64,000 bases of DNA from Stichopus chloronotus (lineage: Eukaryota; Echinodermata; Holothuroidea; Aspidochirotida; Stichopodidae): contig CM037836.1 in NCBI GenBank assembly GCA_021234535.1, positions 16,041,111 through 16,105,110 on the forward strand, given 5' to 3'. The translations under genes and the position numbers were made by a program. Positions 13,001-24,804 of the stretch are shown piece by piece (the first letter of the stretch is position 1; each line of letters starts with the position of its first letter). Under the pieces are notes generated by a model. It worked only from the letters and a program-made list of their open reading frames with translations, was not told where the DNA came from and did not search any database.

Positions 13001-14290
13001 AACGTTATGATAGTGACAAGCGACTATGGTAATGAGCGTCCTGTCTTTGATATCGGAACAAAATTCGTTTCAAACAGGTGTCAAAATGGTACTTTGGTGT
13101 GCATTGGCTGTAGAAAACGTTACTACGAAATACTTACAAATTGTTAAGAACTCCCAGAAATAAGACGCGAGTAAGATAAAAAGGTTAAGGTGAGGACTTC
13201 CAGATGGCAGTGATAGCAAAGAAAAGATAAAGATTTGCAGAATCTAGACAGACTCAGTGAAAGCTATACCAGTTTTTAATTTTTATTTCTGGTGAAAGGA
13301 ATAAATTAAAGTTGGGCATGTTCTTTCATGTATACATTTGAAACATCTTAGTGAAGGAGTATATGATAATTAATTTATATCATTTACCTTTTTTCATGGT
13401 AAGATGACACACCACACTTAAAAGGGCTTTTCCACTCATCACTTATAATAATATTGTAACGTTTGCTGACCTTTCATTTTAACTCGGCTGCAATCATAAA
13501 ATTCTCCTTCACTGTGCCTTTTTCATTTATTCGTCTTTTGTGAGGTCACTCCATTTCCCTTTCTTTTCAGTTGAAGATGGATAGAGGGAAAAGGTTTGGA
13601 TAGTGAAGAAACAACGTTTTTTCAGAATGAAGAAACTGATGTGAGGGGAAACTGGAGCTACTAAAGCCAAAGAAATCAGAATGAACATATAGTCTACATA
13701 TACAGCATGTCAAATTAGATAAGTTGAGAGCCAGTCTGAAGTAAACCCTTAGAGAACTTCAAGTAATAAAGAGGAAGGAACTGCCAATCAGTAGCCTATG
13801 CATGATTTTCCACATTTTGAGGAAACCAGCCTAACTGTATCGTGATATAGGTGGTAGAAGAGTTTTGCGTTCCTCAAATCAGAATTTTAAGGAGGCCGTC
13901 ATGATCAGCTGATATTTTCCTGTCACAGATCTGCATCTGGTTTACATTGCCTTCAAACGGAACCTTGTAGTATCAAATGGAAAAAAGTCTTTCTAAGGCT
14001 GGTATCATGCATCAAGTATGATTCCAGTATGTTAGTTTTTAAATGAGAATGACCGAACCAGAAAAGGTTTGCTTTTTCACATTGTAGGTTCTCTGCACTT
14101 TTTCAAAACAAATGCATTAAAAAAAAGACTGATTATCATTGTAATTATTTTGAAAGAGATGACAAATACAGTCAAAGTATACACTTAAAGATTCTGTTTT
14201 CCTTTCTCTTTCTCTGTCACGGTTCCTGAGGGTTCAAAATTGTCTATATTCATGGGTTGGGGAGACAGATTTAAGTATTTGGAGTTACCT
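10004..14290. other. Gene-poor stretch upstream of DUOXA
   Basis: No coding exon is recognised. It holds a G20 run at 10311-10330 and a G16 run at 12826-12841. Good minus-strand donors occur near 10405 (AAAAAG then GTAAGT) and 11132 (GTACGT); either could end a non-coding leader exon of DUOXA. No peroxidase, EF-hand or NADPH-oxidase exon of a DUOX gene was seen. The open frames here are under 100 codons and match no family. Confidence 0.4.
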
Positions 14291-14492
14291 CAGGCCCGTA
14301 TCCAGGGGGGTTCAGAGGTTCGTCCCCTCCCCCCCCCCCCACAAGATCTGGAGTTCCGCTCAGTCTATGATAGTAGGCCTACGTTAGCAACGTATACAAT
14401 GAGTTTTAATTTGTTGGTCATAATTGTCGGGTAAAATGTTCCACTTGCGGTAAAATCGAACCCCCTCACTGAAAAAGCTGCATACGGGCCTG
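14291..14492. mobile_element. Short hAT-like MITE
   Basis: A 202-bp unit starts CAGGCCCGTA and ends with its exact complement TACGGGCCTG. The inner ends also pair partly (GGGGTTCAGAGGTTCG against CGAACCCCCTCACTG). CAG ends are typical of hAT elements. The flanks TTACCT and TTACCC agree at five of six bases, but a clean 8-bp duplication is not visible, so the target site may have decayed. It encodes nothing. Confidence 0.5.
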
Positions 14493-16837
14493 TTACCCGT
14501 ATGTCAAATACGGGGTTTTAGGGGTTTTACAGTGGTGGTATGACTGCCCCAGCGACAGATGTTAAACGTTAGCAAGACAGAACGGTCCCGTTACGGTAGA
14601 GAAAGAGAGAGACGTCAGAACAGAAAATCCAGAGAGATGCCCGATTGGATTTTAACGATCAGAGTTCCATTTATTTGTTGATTCGACTGGCTTATAAATT
14701 AATGAATTAATTTGACGGAGACGATTAAATTAGAGAGAAAGGCATATACTGATAAGTTATTGAAGATGACAAAAAGGAGGAAAGCAAGGAGATATACGAT
14801 GACACAGGCCTACACAGTGTACAGAGAGAACGATGTTGACAGAGAAAATTGTCCAATGCGGACCTCGTGGCTGAACTCATGCTTCCCGGGGTTAGAAGAT
14901 CATGAGGTCTACGATGACGTTGACCAATCAGAATGACATAAATTGAACATGTTATCGTATGTAAATCGTTGCTACCCACGGATTGACCAATCATGTACCA
15001 TTATGGAATCTTTCCACGAACAGTGTCTGAGTTTTCTGTTTTTAATGTGTTCTACACTGACTGACGGAAGGGAATACCGAAAAAGAAACTACAGAAACTC
15101 TGGTGACCACGGGAAATTGAACTTCAACTATATATGGTGGAGCGTAACGTCCACCATAGACAATACCAGTCGGCAAGTAACAATTCTTAAATTGCTTTTC
15201 ATGCCGCAACCATCAACACTATTTTTGTTTTAATGCCCTTCACTGGTATTGAGTGTTTTCACCTGCTTGGAATCGTCTTCACGTGCACTCTTGCATAAAA
15301 CTAGAAGAAGTAAACTGTTAAGATTCCGACGGGAGGGGAACGCAACGATACTGTGTCGGTTTTACACACACACTGGCGTAGTAAAGGTGTAGTAAAGGTT
15401 GCTCTTTGAGCTGAGTATAGGCATATCTACATGTACCGTAAACATTATATCAAAGGTCATGCCCGTAACAATATCTCCTACAATTATATCAGATAACTGT
15501 AACAGAGATAATGGCTACGTAGATTACAGTGATTATATTCTGTAATTGACGGACCTAATGTACATCTATTTAGTGGAGCGACCAGGCGTCAATGTACTTA
15601 AACTTGCACCGGGGGCCCCCGTTAAAAGACAACGCAGTCGGTGGAAAGAGCTGAAGTTAATAAAATCTTCATTCTCTGAGGAGGTGTTTCTACTTTTTCG
15701 TCGTTCCCTTCATTTCAATCATACAAACTAACTTCGGAGCGAGGGTATTAAAAGGTAAGATTATTTGTTTTAAAATGCTGTGTTTCTGTTACCACATAGC
15801 GGAGAGTATTGTAGGAGGGATCGTATCAAAGTATGATGCTGCTACGCTTGAGAGGAAAGTTAAAACAATGCTATACACGAGGTGTTCATTACTAATTACA
15901 TCTATGTGTACACGTCCAATCATAGCAAACGATAGCTGCATGGACGGTCTTAGGTGATGACTTAATCTAGTTTGCTAGTGTCGTGCAGAGAACTCGGATT
16001 GTAAGGTCACACAGCTTTAAGCTATGGCCTGTGTATTTCAGTGTATGATCCATTATTAGATGTTCCCATACGTTCATGTATCTAATCATTGCGGTGACAA
16101 CATATTTAAGTATGACTGAGTCAAACCATAAGGGGTTGTCTTTTGTTTCGCAAAGGTCTTCTATTTTATCAAATGTGGTAAATCTTTGTAAGTGTCTCTA
16201 AGTGTTAAAAAGAGAGCTTGGTCTAGTATCCCGCCATTGTCTAAAGTGTAGTGTCTGTGTGTAGGTTGCTGTTTTGCAGCCCTCACATGTTGAGACGCCA
16301 TCCGTTCATTTATACAGAAATCACCCTCGTTTTATGGCTGTGTGTGTGCGAGAGTGAGAAAGAGAGAGAGGTTTACAGACTGTATATATCCCCAATCATT
16401 ATTACCCACTCAAGCGTAATAACTCTCAAAACATTTGAAAAGACCGTTCACCTTTGATTTGAGTAATGTATAGTCAGTTTCCATTCCTTTCTATCAGTAA
16501 AACGAAATACCCCCCCCCCCCTTCATGTGAAACCGATATCGTGTTCTAAACATCTAAGCACGACTTCGTTTTGCCCAGAATCGATTGAAACGGGGGCGGT
16601 GGGGCTACACTAGCGGGGGCACAGCGGGAAATGAGGCATAGCCATCTATTTTATGTAAATATATGGCTCTTGAGTGACATGTGGGGGGGGGGGGGGGACG
16701 AGTACTCTCCATTTTGCATAAAAGTATTTTTTTTGTAATTACCAGAATCTGCGTGTTCAAACTGTAAATTTCTGTAGGGTGGGTTGAGTTGGGGTGCTCA
16801 CTCTCTATGATTGGGAAGTATAGAAGACTCAGTTTTT
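14493..16837. other. Intergenic, no gene recognised
   Basis: Several open frames of 60-100 codons occur on both strands, for example at 14712-14936, but none resembles a known family and none has an exon-like splice context. A C-run lies near 16510 and a G15 run at 16683-16697. Confidence 0.35.
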
Positions 16838-17900
16838 TATCTCATCTCTATACATGTAATGTACGAGATGAGATATTGTGGTTACTTTGGGAGGTTAAAA
16901 TGTATTGTTGCTCTCTGAGTTGCCATAGCAACAATTGCCATCGTAACATAATGTATGGTTGATGTATGAGACATGGGTGGTCTAACCCCGTGGTATCCAT
17001 GTCAAGGTGGCTTGGAACCCCCCATTAAGATAGGGGTCAAAATGTGTGAAAATGTGTGTGTCTGTGTGTGTGTCTCTGTGTGTGTGTGCGAAAGAAAATC
17101 TCAATTTCAAAAGTCCCCGTCCGCAACTCTTCCTAGACCGCAAAGCCGATGAGGATCACAGTTGTTAGATAGGTGAACCATGGTCTGAAGTTGTATCTCC
17201 CGTCAAATTTAAGGTAAGAGATTAAATTAGTGAAAATCTTATTTTTCCTGTATTTCTTAATCCAAATCGGCTGTTTACATGTGACCCTCAAAGATGTGAC
17301 CGGTATACAAGATTTTATCTAAAAATCATGTTTGTATGTGTTTTGATGTCAAAGGTCAAGTGCAGGGGTCAAATGTCAAATTTGATACCGAAAAGTTTGT
17401 GTCTGTAACTCCTCCTAGGCCGAAAAGCCGATGAGGGTCAAAGTTGGGAGATAGGTGACCCATGGTCTGAAGTTGTGCCTCAAATCAAAATTTAAGGTCA
17501 AAGGTCAAATTAGTGAAAATGCTGTATTTTTTGTATTTCTTAATCCAAAATGACTATTTACATGGGACCTTCAAATATATGAATAGCATACAAGATTTTA
17601 TCAAAACGTCATATTTGCATGTGCTTTGATGTCAAAGGTCAATTTCAGGGGTCAAACGTCACATTTGACAATGAAAAGTATGCGTCCGCAACTCCAGCTA
17701 TACCACAAAGACAATGAGGATGAAAGTTGGTAGATAGGTGACCCATGATCTGTGTCTCCCATCAGTATTTGAGGTCAGAGGTCAAAAGTCACGGGTCACA
17801 GGTCAAATTCTAATAGGTAAAATGCTATGAAAATGTGTGTTGCAATTTCCCTCTAGACAGTACGTCTGATGAAGTTCAAACTTGGTCATTAGGGACCTGA
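16838..17900 (+). mobile_element. Hairpin-(TG)n-tandem-core element, copy 1
   Basis: In order: a hairpin at 16838-16875 with a perfect 11-bp stem (TATCTCATCTC / GAGATGAGATA); about 175 bp of single-copy flank; a TG microsatellite near 17045-17090; then a direct array of about 283-bp monomers starting near 17122, 17405 and 17688, with a decayed partial unit near 17843. Monomers share GCCGATGAGG, AGATAGGTGACCCATG and GATGTCAAAGGTCAA. The flank is homologous, in inverted orientation, to the element at 30385-31002. The layout resembles the non-autonomous Helentron-related elements with tandem cores known from bivalves and sea urchins; class assignment is inference. Confidence 0.6.
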
Positions 17901-19944
17901 TTATGATATGTACTGTTCATCCGATCGGTGACGTCATAGGTGAACAGGGCGCATAATACAGCACAGTTGGTTCTGTTAGTACAAAGTATCTGTGATTTTC
18001 ATACAACGTGACATAATATTTCAACCTATGCAACCATGGTTGTACTGAGCCATAACATCTAATAACAAAGTCATTTTCCATGCTTTTGGTAATACCCAAA
18101 CTCAGCATGATTTAACTTTTACATGTCGTGAATACACTAGCCAAGGAATTGAGTTGCTGACAGTACGTTTTTGGCGGGAAAAGAAAATGAATCTGACGTG
18201 TTTCTTAGCACTATTACAAAACGCCTATAATGGTGGCGCGCTGATCTGAGAAATAAAGGAAATCAAAGGATTACTTTGACGCACACGGGATCTGCATGGG
18301 AATATGTACTTTGACGCCCACGCGTGTCTGCTACATTTACACGTACACAACACCATGCGCGTTGTTTACACATCCATGGCCGAGTGTGCTGCCCCTAGCT
18401 TCGTGTACCAGTGTACTGTGTATAATGCAAAGCGCAGGCTGTTCAATCAAACTCTGGATCTACTATAATATACAAGTGTAAAAGATCGAAAGATTATAGA
18501 CAACGATAGGGATGAGATGCAACTCTGGGATTGCCCTCTTGTTTTTTTTTTGCGCACGGGGCGCGTACGCCCCCTTTTCGTGCTCTGTGATACACGCATA
18601 TATTTACCATATTACGCGCTAGTCCTACGTGTTGTCCCCACCGAACAGTATTGTGCCCCTTTTTGTAACTCGTTTTCCCCCCACGTTTCGGTATCTGGCC
18701 ATGTCATGGGTGAGGGGGGGGGGGCACTGCTTAATCTGATTAATTCAATCTCAGTTTACCAATTACTGACATTCGGTTTTATAGTGTTCGTCAGTTCGCA
18801 AGTAGGACAATCTTTTTTAAGGTACCCAGGGGAGTACATTTCCAATGGCACTATTAATCTATTTCAATAATCATGATAATAATGGTAATAATCATCATCT
18901 ACCACGGGGTAAGCAGGGTAATATTGATTATCTTTTAAATGTGATTGGTGGACTTAACATATCTTATGTGACGTCGGTCCAGTCTCGATAACTCTCTCTA
19001 CACCTTTACTCCTTCACGGTTTCTCTTTGCAAGTCAATGATTGCCGTCCGTAGACCGTGTATGTATACACCTCCTTGCTATCACAATTTTCACGAGCACA
19101 TGCAAAGAGAAACCGGAAGCTATAATGTCACGTGTAATGACGGTTACCAAGCAGAGACTGCCGTCACATGAAATATTAGCAAAACGATCGATCACCTTTA
19201 AAAGATGAAAAGTGACCTGTAGATCAACCAGTGCCTACAATTCCCCGTAAACTAAGGTGTTAGAGATTCATGATGGTCGGACTTTCAACAAAATCTAGCA
19301 AAATAAATGAATGACAAGAGAGCTTACTCTCCTGAAAGAAGGATATGGTAATTCGCAGACCCTGATTTAAATATCCTATTTGTGTGAAAAAAAATCAATT
19401 TATGCCAAGGTCAGGTGAAAGAAACTTTCATTCCATGTGTTACATCGTTTGGTTTGGTAAACCTAAAATAGTGCACATGGTGCTTATTCTATTGCAGAAA
19501 CAAGTGGTCAACGAACAGACGTTAACATTAATGTTTTTTTTTTTTGAACTGTTTACTGTTCTCGGGACGAAAGCAAACACCGTGTCTGTCCCAGTGTTGT
19601 GCCTTCATAAACTCCAGACAGTGGTGATGTAATGAACGACACGCCTCATCTGGGCATGCGCTGAAGACAACTGGTTCTCCCCCCTGTCTTGTACGTGTTT
19701 CATATAGAGAAAAAAAAAACAGAAAACAAAAACGGTGTGCAATATTATGGTGTGTACTAAATAATGTACAGAATAAGACACTGACTGTATTGTTAGTATA
19801 TATAACAGCTGTAATATACATCCCTACAATCGTTACATATTTATTACGTGGGTGACGTACATATTGATATATGATAATTGCTTACAACTTGCTCTATTAT
19901 TTTCCATCTCAGAACTCAAGAAACAACAAAAGAACGTTGCCAGA
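17901..19944. other. Upstream region of the first SDR gene
   Basis: No coding exon is recognised. An inverted repeat occurs near 19018-19031 (GGTTTCTCTTTGCA) and 19101-19114 (TGCAAAGAGAAACC), separated by about 70 nt. The promoter and any leader exon of the first SDR gene should lie here, but no reliable core promoter element was seen. Confidence 0.35.
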
Positions 19945-22900
19945 ATGGGTGTTATCGAGTAAGTAATTTGAAGATTTGTCTGATACTCTGAGCATGCTCT
20001 GAGGTATCCAATCACATTACGGTCTACATGTATTTTTTTTTTCCTTTTTAAGATGAACGTCTGGTGTGAAACATTCTCAGCGAATATCTCTTCAATACTT
20101 TACTCGGTTGTACGTTTTTTTTTTTTTTTTATTTGATGTTTTTCTTTTGTTTTGCAGGGTCATATTGCTTCCTCCGCGGCTGGTTCTTACTTTGGTTTTA
20201 ATGTTACTGTACGCCCTCAAAGGATTGATTCTGTTTCTCATTCCAACATTTCTGTGGCCGAAGAAGGACGTCAGCGAAGAGATAGTACTTGTCACGGGAG
20301 GTGGGTGTGGCTTCGGCCGTCTGTTCGCGTTGGAGTTCACTAAGCTTGGATCCACGGTCGTTATCTGGGATGTCGACCTGAAAGGCGCCCAAGATGTCGC
20401 CAAGGAATGTAAGGCCCTGGGAGGGAAAGCATTCGCTTATAAAGTAGATGTCTCCAAGAGTGAGGAGGTTTACAGGGTTGCCGATGACGTCAGGAAACAG
20501 GTTGGCGACGTCACGATACTTATAAACAATGCAGGAGTGGTCGCTGGAATGAAACTCCTGGAAATGCCCGATCGACTGATTCACAGGACTTTGGACGTAA
20601 ATGTGAAATCTTTCTTTTGGGTAAGTCTGAAGAACGTGTGGTTCCCCCACTTGGAGAGTTTGGATGAAAGTTTATGAGCATATGTACTTGGTGTGATGTT
20701 AGGAGGTTGACTAAATTAGTTGAATGAGACAACATTGGTTTATATGCTGGTTTAACACTACCGATAATTGGCGATCAATACTTGCTCTGTTTCTATGTTG
20801 TGTGTGTGTGTGTGACTCTGTAATCAATAGAATTGCAAAGATTTGGTGGCGTATAGACGGTTAATGAAAGCCATACCGTCATCATCAGTGATTAAGTACG
20901 TCTTTGAATTTCCGTGCACCGACAAATCTCGTTGCTTTTTTCCCTTTATTTAACATATTTGAGTAAAAGTCACCTATAAATGGACCAAGATTGCTTTTTG
21001 TTATAAGGTAAGTGCAGTACTGTAGAGAGCAGCTGAGATTTAAGCTGGAATATGAGTTGTATTGGCAATCACCTGGTCATCTATTATTGTTCTTCGTCAG
21101 TGTTTAAGGGAAGAGAAAGTATGGAAAATGATCACCTGTAATAACATCTGAAAGAGAAGTATGCATTCATCTTATAGAAATTTTAATATGAAAATTGTCG
21201 CAACATTTGTAGTGAGTATACCAGTCATGTATTTGACCTCCAGTTTCAAAATGTGACAAATTCTCAACTCATATTTCAGCTGTAACAGTGTTTGATATGT
21301 GAAGTACTCCCAAATCAACCTCTTAGGCTTTGTTAACATTCAAGTGGGTTTAAAGGCCAAGTGACGTGCATCTAGAAAAGTTCTTCATTCAAAAGTTGCA
21401 GAGCGAAATCCGGGCTGATAATCCGTTAGAATTGTGTTTCTGTCTATTACCGTTTTTGAGATGTGGCTTTTCAAATTTTGATGAAAGTGCAAAGTAGATG
21501 ATGTAGGGTTTTACACAGTGGCAGCATTTCTTTTGTTAGGTCCTTACACTTTATCTCTTAATTACTTAATTACTCGGTTTCACGTTGGTAAGTGATATCA
21601 ATATTTCTAGAAATTTCAAAACGAAAACCTTCAGGGCGTGTAAAATTGCCAGCTGTCCTTGAAATAAAGGTCTCGTGGGTTAATTAAAGGATAACATAAG
21701 TCATATCAGGTAAGTCCCATCCTGGACGTCATAAATTTGCATATTTAGCTGATGTTTATTCATGATGCAATTGTAAAAGAGAAATTTGTTTGTAATATGG
21801 TCAAAGTTTGATGGATTTTCGTGAAAATTGTGACTATCTTCGACATTTCTAATGATAAATTCGGTCATTACTCCAAATACATGTGTTTTTCATGTCACAT
21901 GTACTCTAAGTGAGATTCTTTTTAAGCACTCTTAAGGACTAACACAATGCGCAAGCTTGAGAACTATTAGCCGTTTACGGTTGGGTAGTTAGCCAATCCT
22001 GAGCCACCGCTGGTCGACCGATCCGATTGGTTTGCGACTAGAAATACGGGTACGCAAGTGTCCCCAATACTAGAATAAATCACCCTCTTGGACCTATATG
22101 AAGATACCCTGCAGTATAGTACTGGTTATATTCTTGTATAAACTGTGAACAATATCGACCACGAATGCATCATCATAGGAACTCATCCAAAAGAAAAAAA
22201 AAGAGAGAAAAAAAAAACCTCTCAAACTAACCATTTTGACGTAAAATGAGGGGAAAGGGAAAGAGTGGGTATGGGAGAGTGAACGCAGGTAAATGTGTTG
22301 CAAGTTTCTGTGATAGCATATATCAGTTATAAATGAGTGAAACGCGACCACGATCACTGTATCTCACTGAGAAAAGAAAGGAACTGAAATCAAAGTTCAG
22401 TTATTCGTCACTGGAAAGACATTTTTTTTCACGCGCCTCAAATCTCTTAGAAACCTGCAATGTAATATGTATGGCGCCAGCAGTGGCACAATCCGGATCC
22501 ATTTTAAACCTTGATTTGAAAAAAAAAACTACAACAAATGTAGTGACATACACGGATTATCCAACGTAGGAGTATTAATTTTTAAACTAGTTGAAACACT
22601 AAATTTCTTTTATTCACGTGTTTGTTATATGATCCTTTCTTTTTGTCTTTTGAAACAGACATTCAAAGCATTTGCCCCTTCTATAATCGAGAAAGACCAC
22701 GGCCATTTTGTGTCTGTTGCTAGTCTTGCCGGCTACTTCGGCAATATCCGACAAACCGAATACGTGGCAAGTAAATTCGCCGTAGTGGGGTTCGAAGAGT
22801 GTATGTTCATGGAATTTGAGTTACACAAGAGCAGCGGCGTGCATTCGACAATCATACATCCATTCTATATGAACACCGGCATGTTCAAAGGCGTCGAAGA

Positions 22901-24642
22901 GAGGTAACGTATATGTACAAGCTTTCACGGTAAACCGTATTACCGATACCGACTCGGAAATGTTTTTTTTTCATGTCACATGTACTTTAAGTCCGCACTA
23001 AGTCATACTGTCTTTTTGCGAATTTCTCACCTTAAGCAGTTGTTTCGACTTTGAGTGCACTAAGTTTTAACCGCCCGGCATGCCTACGCGGTGAAAAACA
23101 AAGACCCTTGATTTCTCAATGTCGAACCATTTCTGCTGAACTCGTGAAATATTTTTTTTTGCAAATTTACGTAATTTAAAGAAGTTGAAGAAAGAACATT
23201 TCAAGTCAGCATACGAGTACAACTAATAGGCTTGATATTTACAAACAAATAACCACTGGTGGTCATAGTTTGATGCTGCTGTTGCATCGGGACAGCGGCG
23301 GATGGATATATTGCTGACTTGATCAGCGATGAAAGTATATTAACTGCTTTTCAATCAATTTGTCGTTATCGACTTTATTATCTACTCTTTCTGCAGTGAT
23401 GGACTTTTGCCTGTCCTCGAGCCAAGTGCAGTGATGAAGAAATGCATGGCCGCCATTTTGACAAATCAGCGTTTCGTATTTATCCCAGGCAGTACCAGAA
23501 TAACGATATTCTTAAAATCGTGAGTACAAATCGTTCGTCCTTCAAAACGAACGAATATGGTACCAAATGGTACCAAAAAGAAGAGTACAATGGTCACGTG
23601 ATAAGACTGTACTTTCAGATAACCGATGTACAGCTTTAAAAGGAATATAGTAGCCTACTGTGGTCCTTCCCCGACACATAGACACCCCCCCCCCCCCGAC
23701 AAATAACCACACACTTTATCCACTCTGCACAACACACAAACACACACACGCACATCGATTGGAGGTAAGTTGATAAGAAACAAAACACTAATTAACCCAT
23801 TTCCATAAGTGTCTCTCATAGTTTCCTTCATCATGATTATCGGACACTCGGGGTGTGGGGGCGCATCCAGATTTTAGTGAGGGGTGCTCTATGTTGACTC
23901 ATTGTAGTAGATTGTCCTTCATTTGAAGGTTTCAAATAAAAATAGTGCCCCCATATGGTGCACGAGTTTCTACACCAAAAGGTGAAGAAAAAAGTCGCAA
24001 GTGAGACGTCTCAGTACTATTATTACAGACACTGCTGATCATATTTTTTGGTACTTTTTCGAGGGAGGGGTTGGATCCCCTCCTTCTCATCCGTCCCCAG
24101 TGACGTCAGGTTATTCAGAGCCAACGATATTTCGAGGCGGGGTGAGGCAAGACAAGATTTCTATTGATCAGATCCGGGGAATTTTTACTACTCTTTGAAA
24201 AGAGGTTTGATTCAGTGACTTAACCAGGATTTTTCTTTAAACGTTTGCCTCATTCAGCCACATTGTAGTGTCTAAATAAGGCAGATTTCTTCCGCATCAA
24301 ATTAGTCTACTATCTGGGGTTGGGTGACATCATAACTCGACTTGCTCGGGTCTGTTTACATTCAACTGAGGCAAAAGATGGGAGTCGCATCCTTCTCTGA
24401 ATTTCAAAAGTGTATAACTTGGTTAAAAAGAGGCAATAGTTTTGAAGTCAACTTTAGGAAATGTTTGTCAAACAATTTTAGCTGTATTTCATAAAGGTGT
24501 TCCAGGAGCTTCATTCTCCTTTAATATGTGTAATTCTTTTTCCCTCAGGTTCATGCCCTACGATGCGATGAGAATGAACAACTACTTCTTCAATATCAAC
24601 GAGTACATGAAATCGTTTATCGGAAGAAACAAGCAAAAATAG
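19945..24642 (+). CDS. Short-chain dehydrogenase/reductase, SDR16C/RDH-like, copy A
   Basis: Probable NAD(P)-dependent retinol or hydroxysteroid/lipid dehydrogenase, membrane-anchored at the ER or lipid droplets as in SDR16C5 (RDHE2) and 17-beta-HSD11/13. Coding exons: 19945-19958, 20158-20620, 22659-22903, 23397-23519, 24549-24642; GT-AG throughout, 312 residues (human SDR16C5 has 309). Seen: hydrophobic N-terminal anchor at about 6-37; cofactor motif TGGGCGFG at 51-58; acidic Asp76 after the second beta strand, which favours NAD(H); NNAG at 128-131; Asn153; catalytic Ser181, Tyr194 and Lys198 (YVASK). All active-site residues are intact. The start is a 14-nt coding exon ending GA before GTAAGT; it joins in phase to the G at 20158. 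A longer reading from 20066 through the polypyrimidine tract was rejected. Poly(A) signal at 24799. The substrate cannot be told from sequence. Confidence 0.92.
21886..22992 (+). repeat. Pair of 26-bp direct repeats in intron 2 and intron 3 of SDR copy A
   Basis: The sequence TTTTTCATGTCACATGTACT followed by YTAAGT occurs at 21886-21911 and 22967-22992, differing at one base. The first is in intron 2, the second in intron 3. They may be ends of a decayed dispersed repeat; the coding exon at 22659-22903 lies between them. Confidence 0.45.
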
Positions 24643-24798
24643 CAAACTGCAGATCATCTTTTAACAAGAAAAAGAAGCATCGGATAGCGACGAAACTATA
24701 AGGGACCCTTGTTCGATTCACTTCTATGGGGCCTATGGATTATTGGATATTTTGAATTTCTATGGCAACTATATGAACTTTACATATACTCTAAGTGA

Positions 24799-24804
24799 AA
24801 TAAA
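24799..24804 (+). terminator. Poly(A) signal of SDR copy A
   Basis: AATAAA occurs 157 nt after the stop codon at 24640-24642, in the context GTGAAATAAAGCC. Distance and strand fit a short 3' UTR. Confidence 0.6.

Noticed and set aside
14712..15233. Charged 74-codon and neighbouring 96-codon frames
   Set aside because: No recognised domain and no acceptor or donor that fits their phase.
20066..20157. In-frame upstream extension of the SDR copy A exon beginning at an ATG at 20066
   Set aside because: It translates a poly-T splice acceptor into a run of Phe, and the matching region of copy B also has an acceptor at the same codon position. The 14-nt exon at 19945-19958 explains the start better.
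20092..20735. Long antisense frames opposite the SDR exon, and the similar one at 33088-33447
   Set aside because: They are shadows of the conserved coding exon in the reverse strand; their similarity to each other follows from the sense-strand paralogy.
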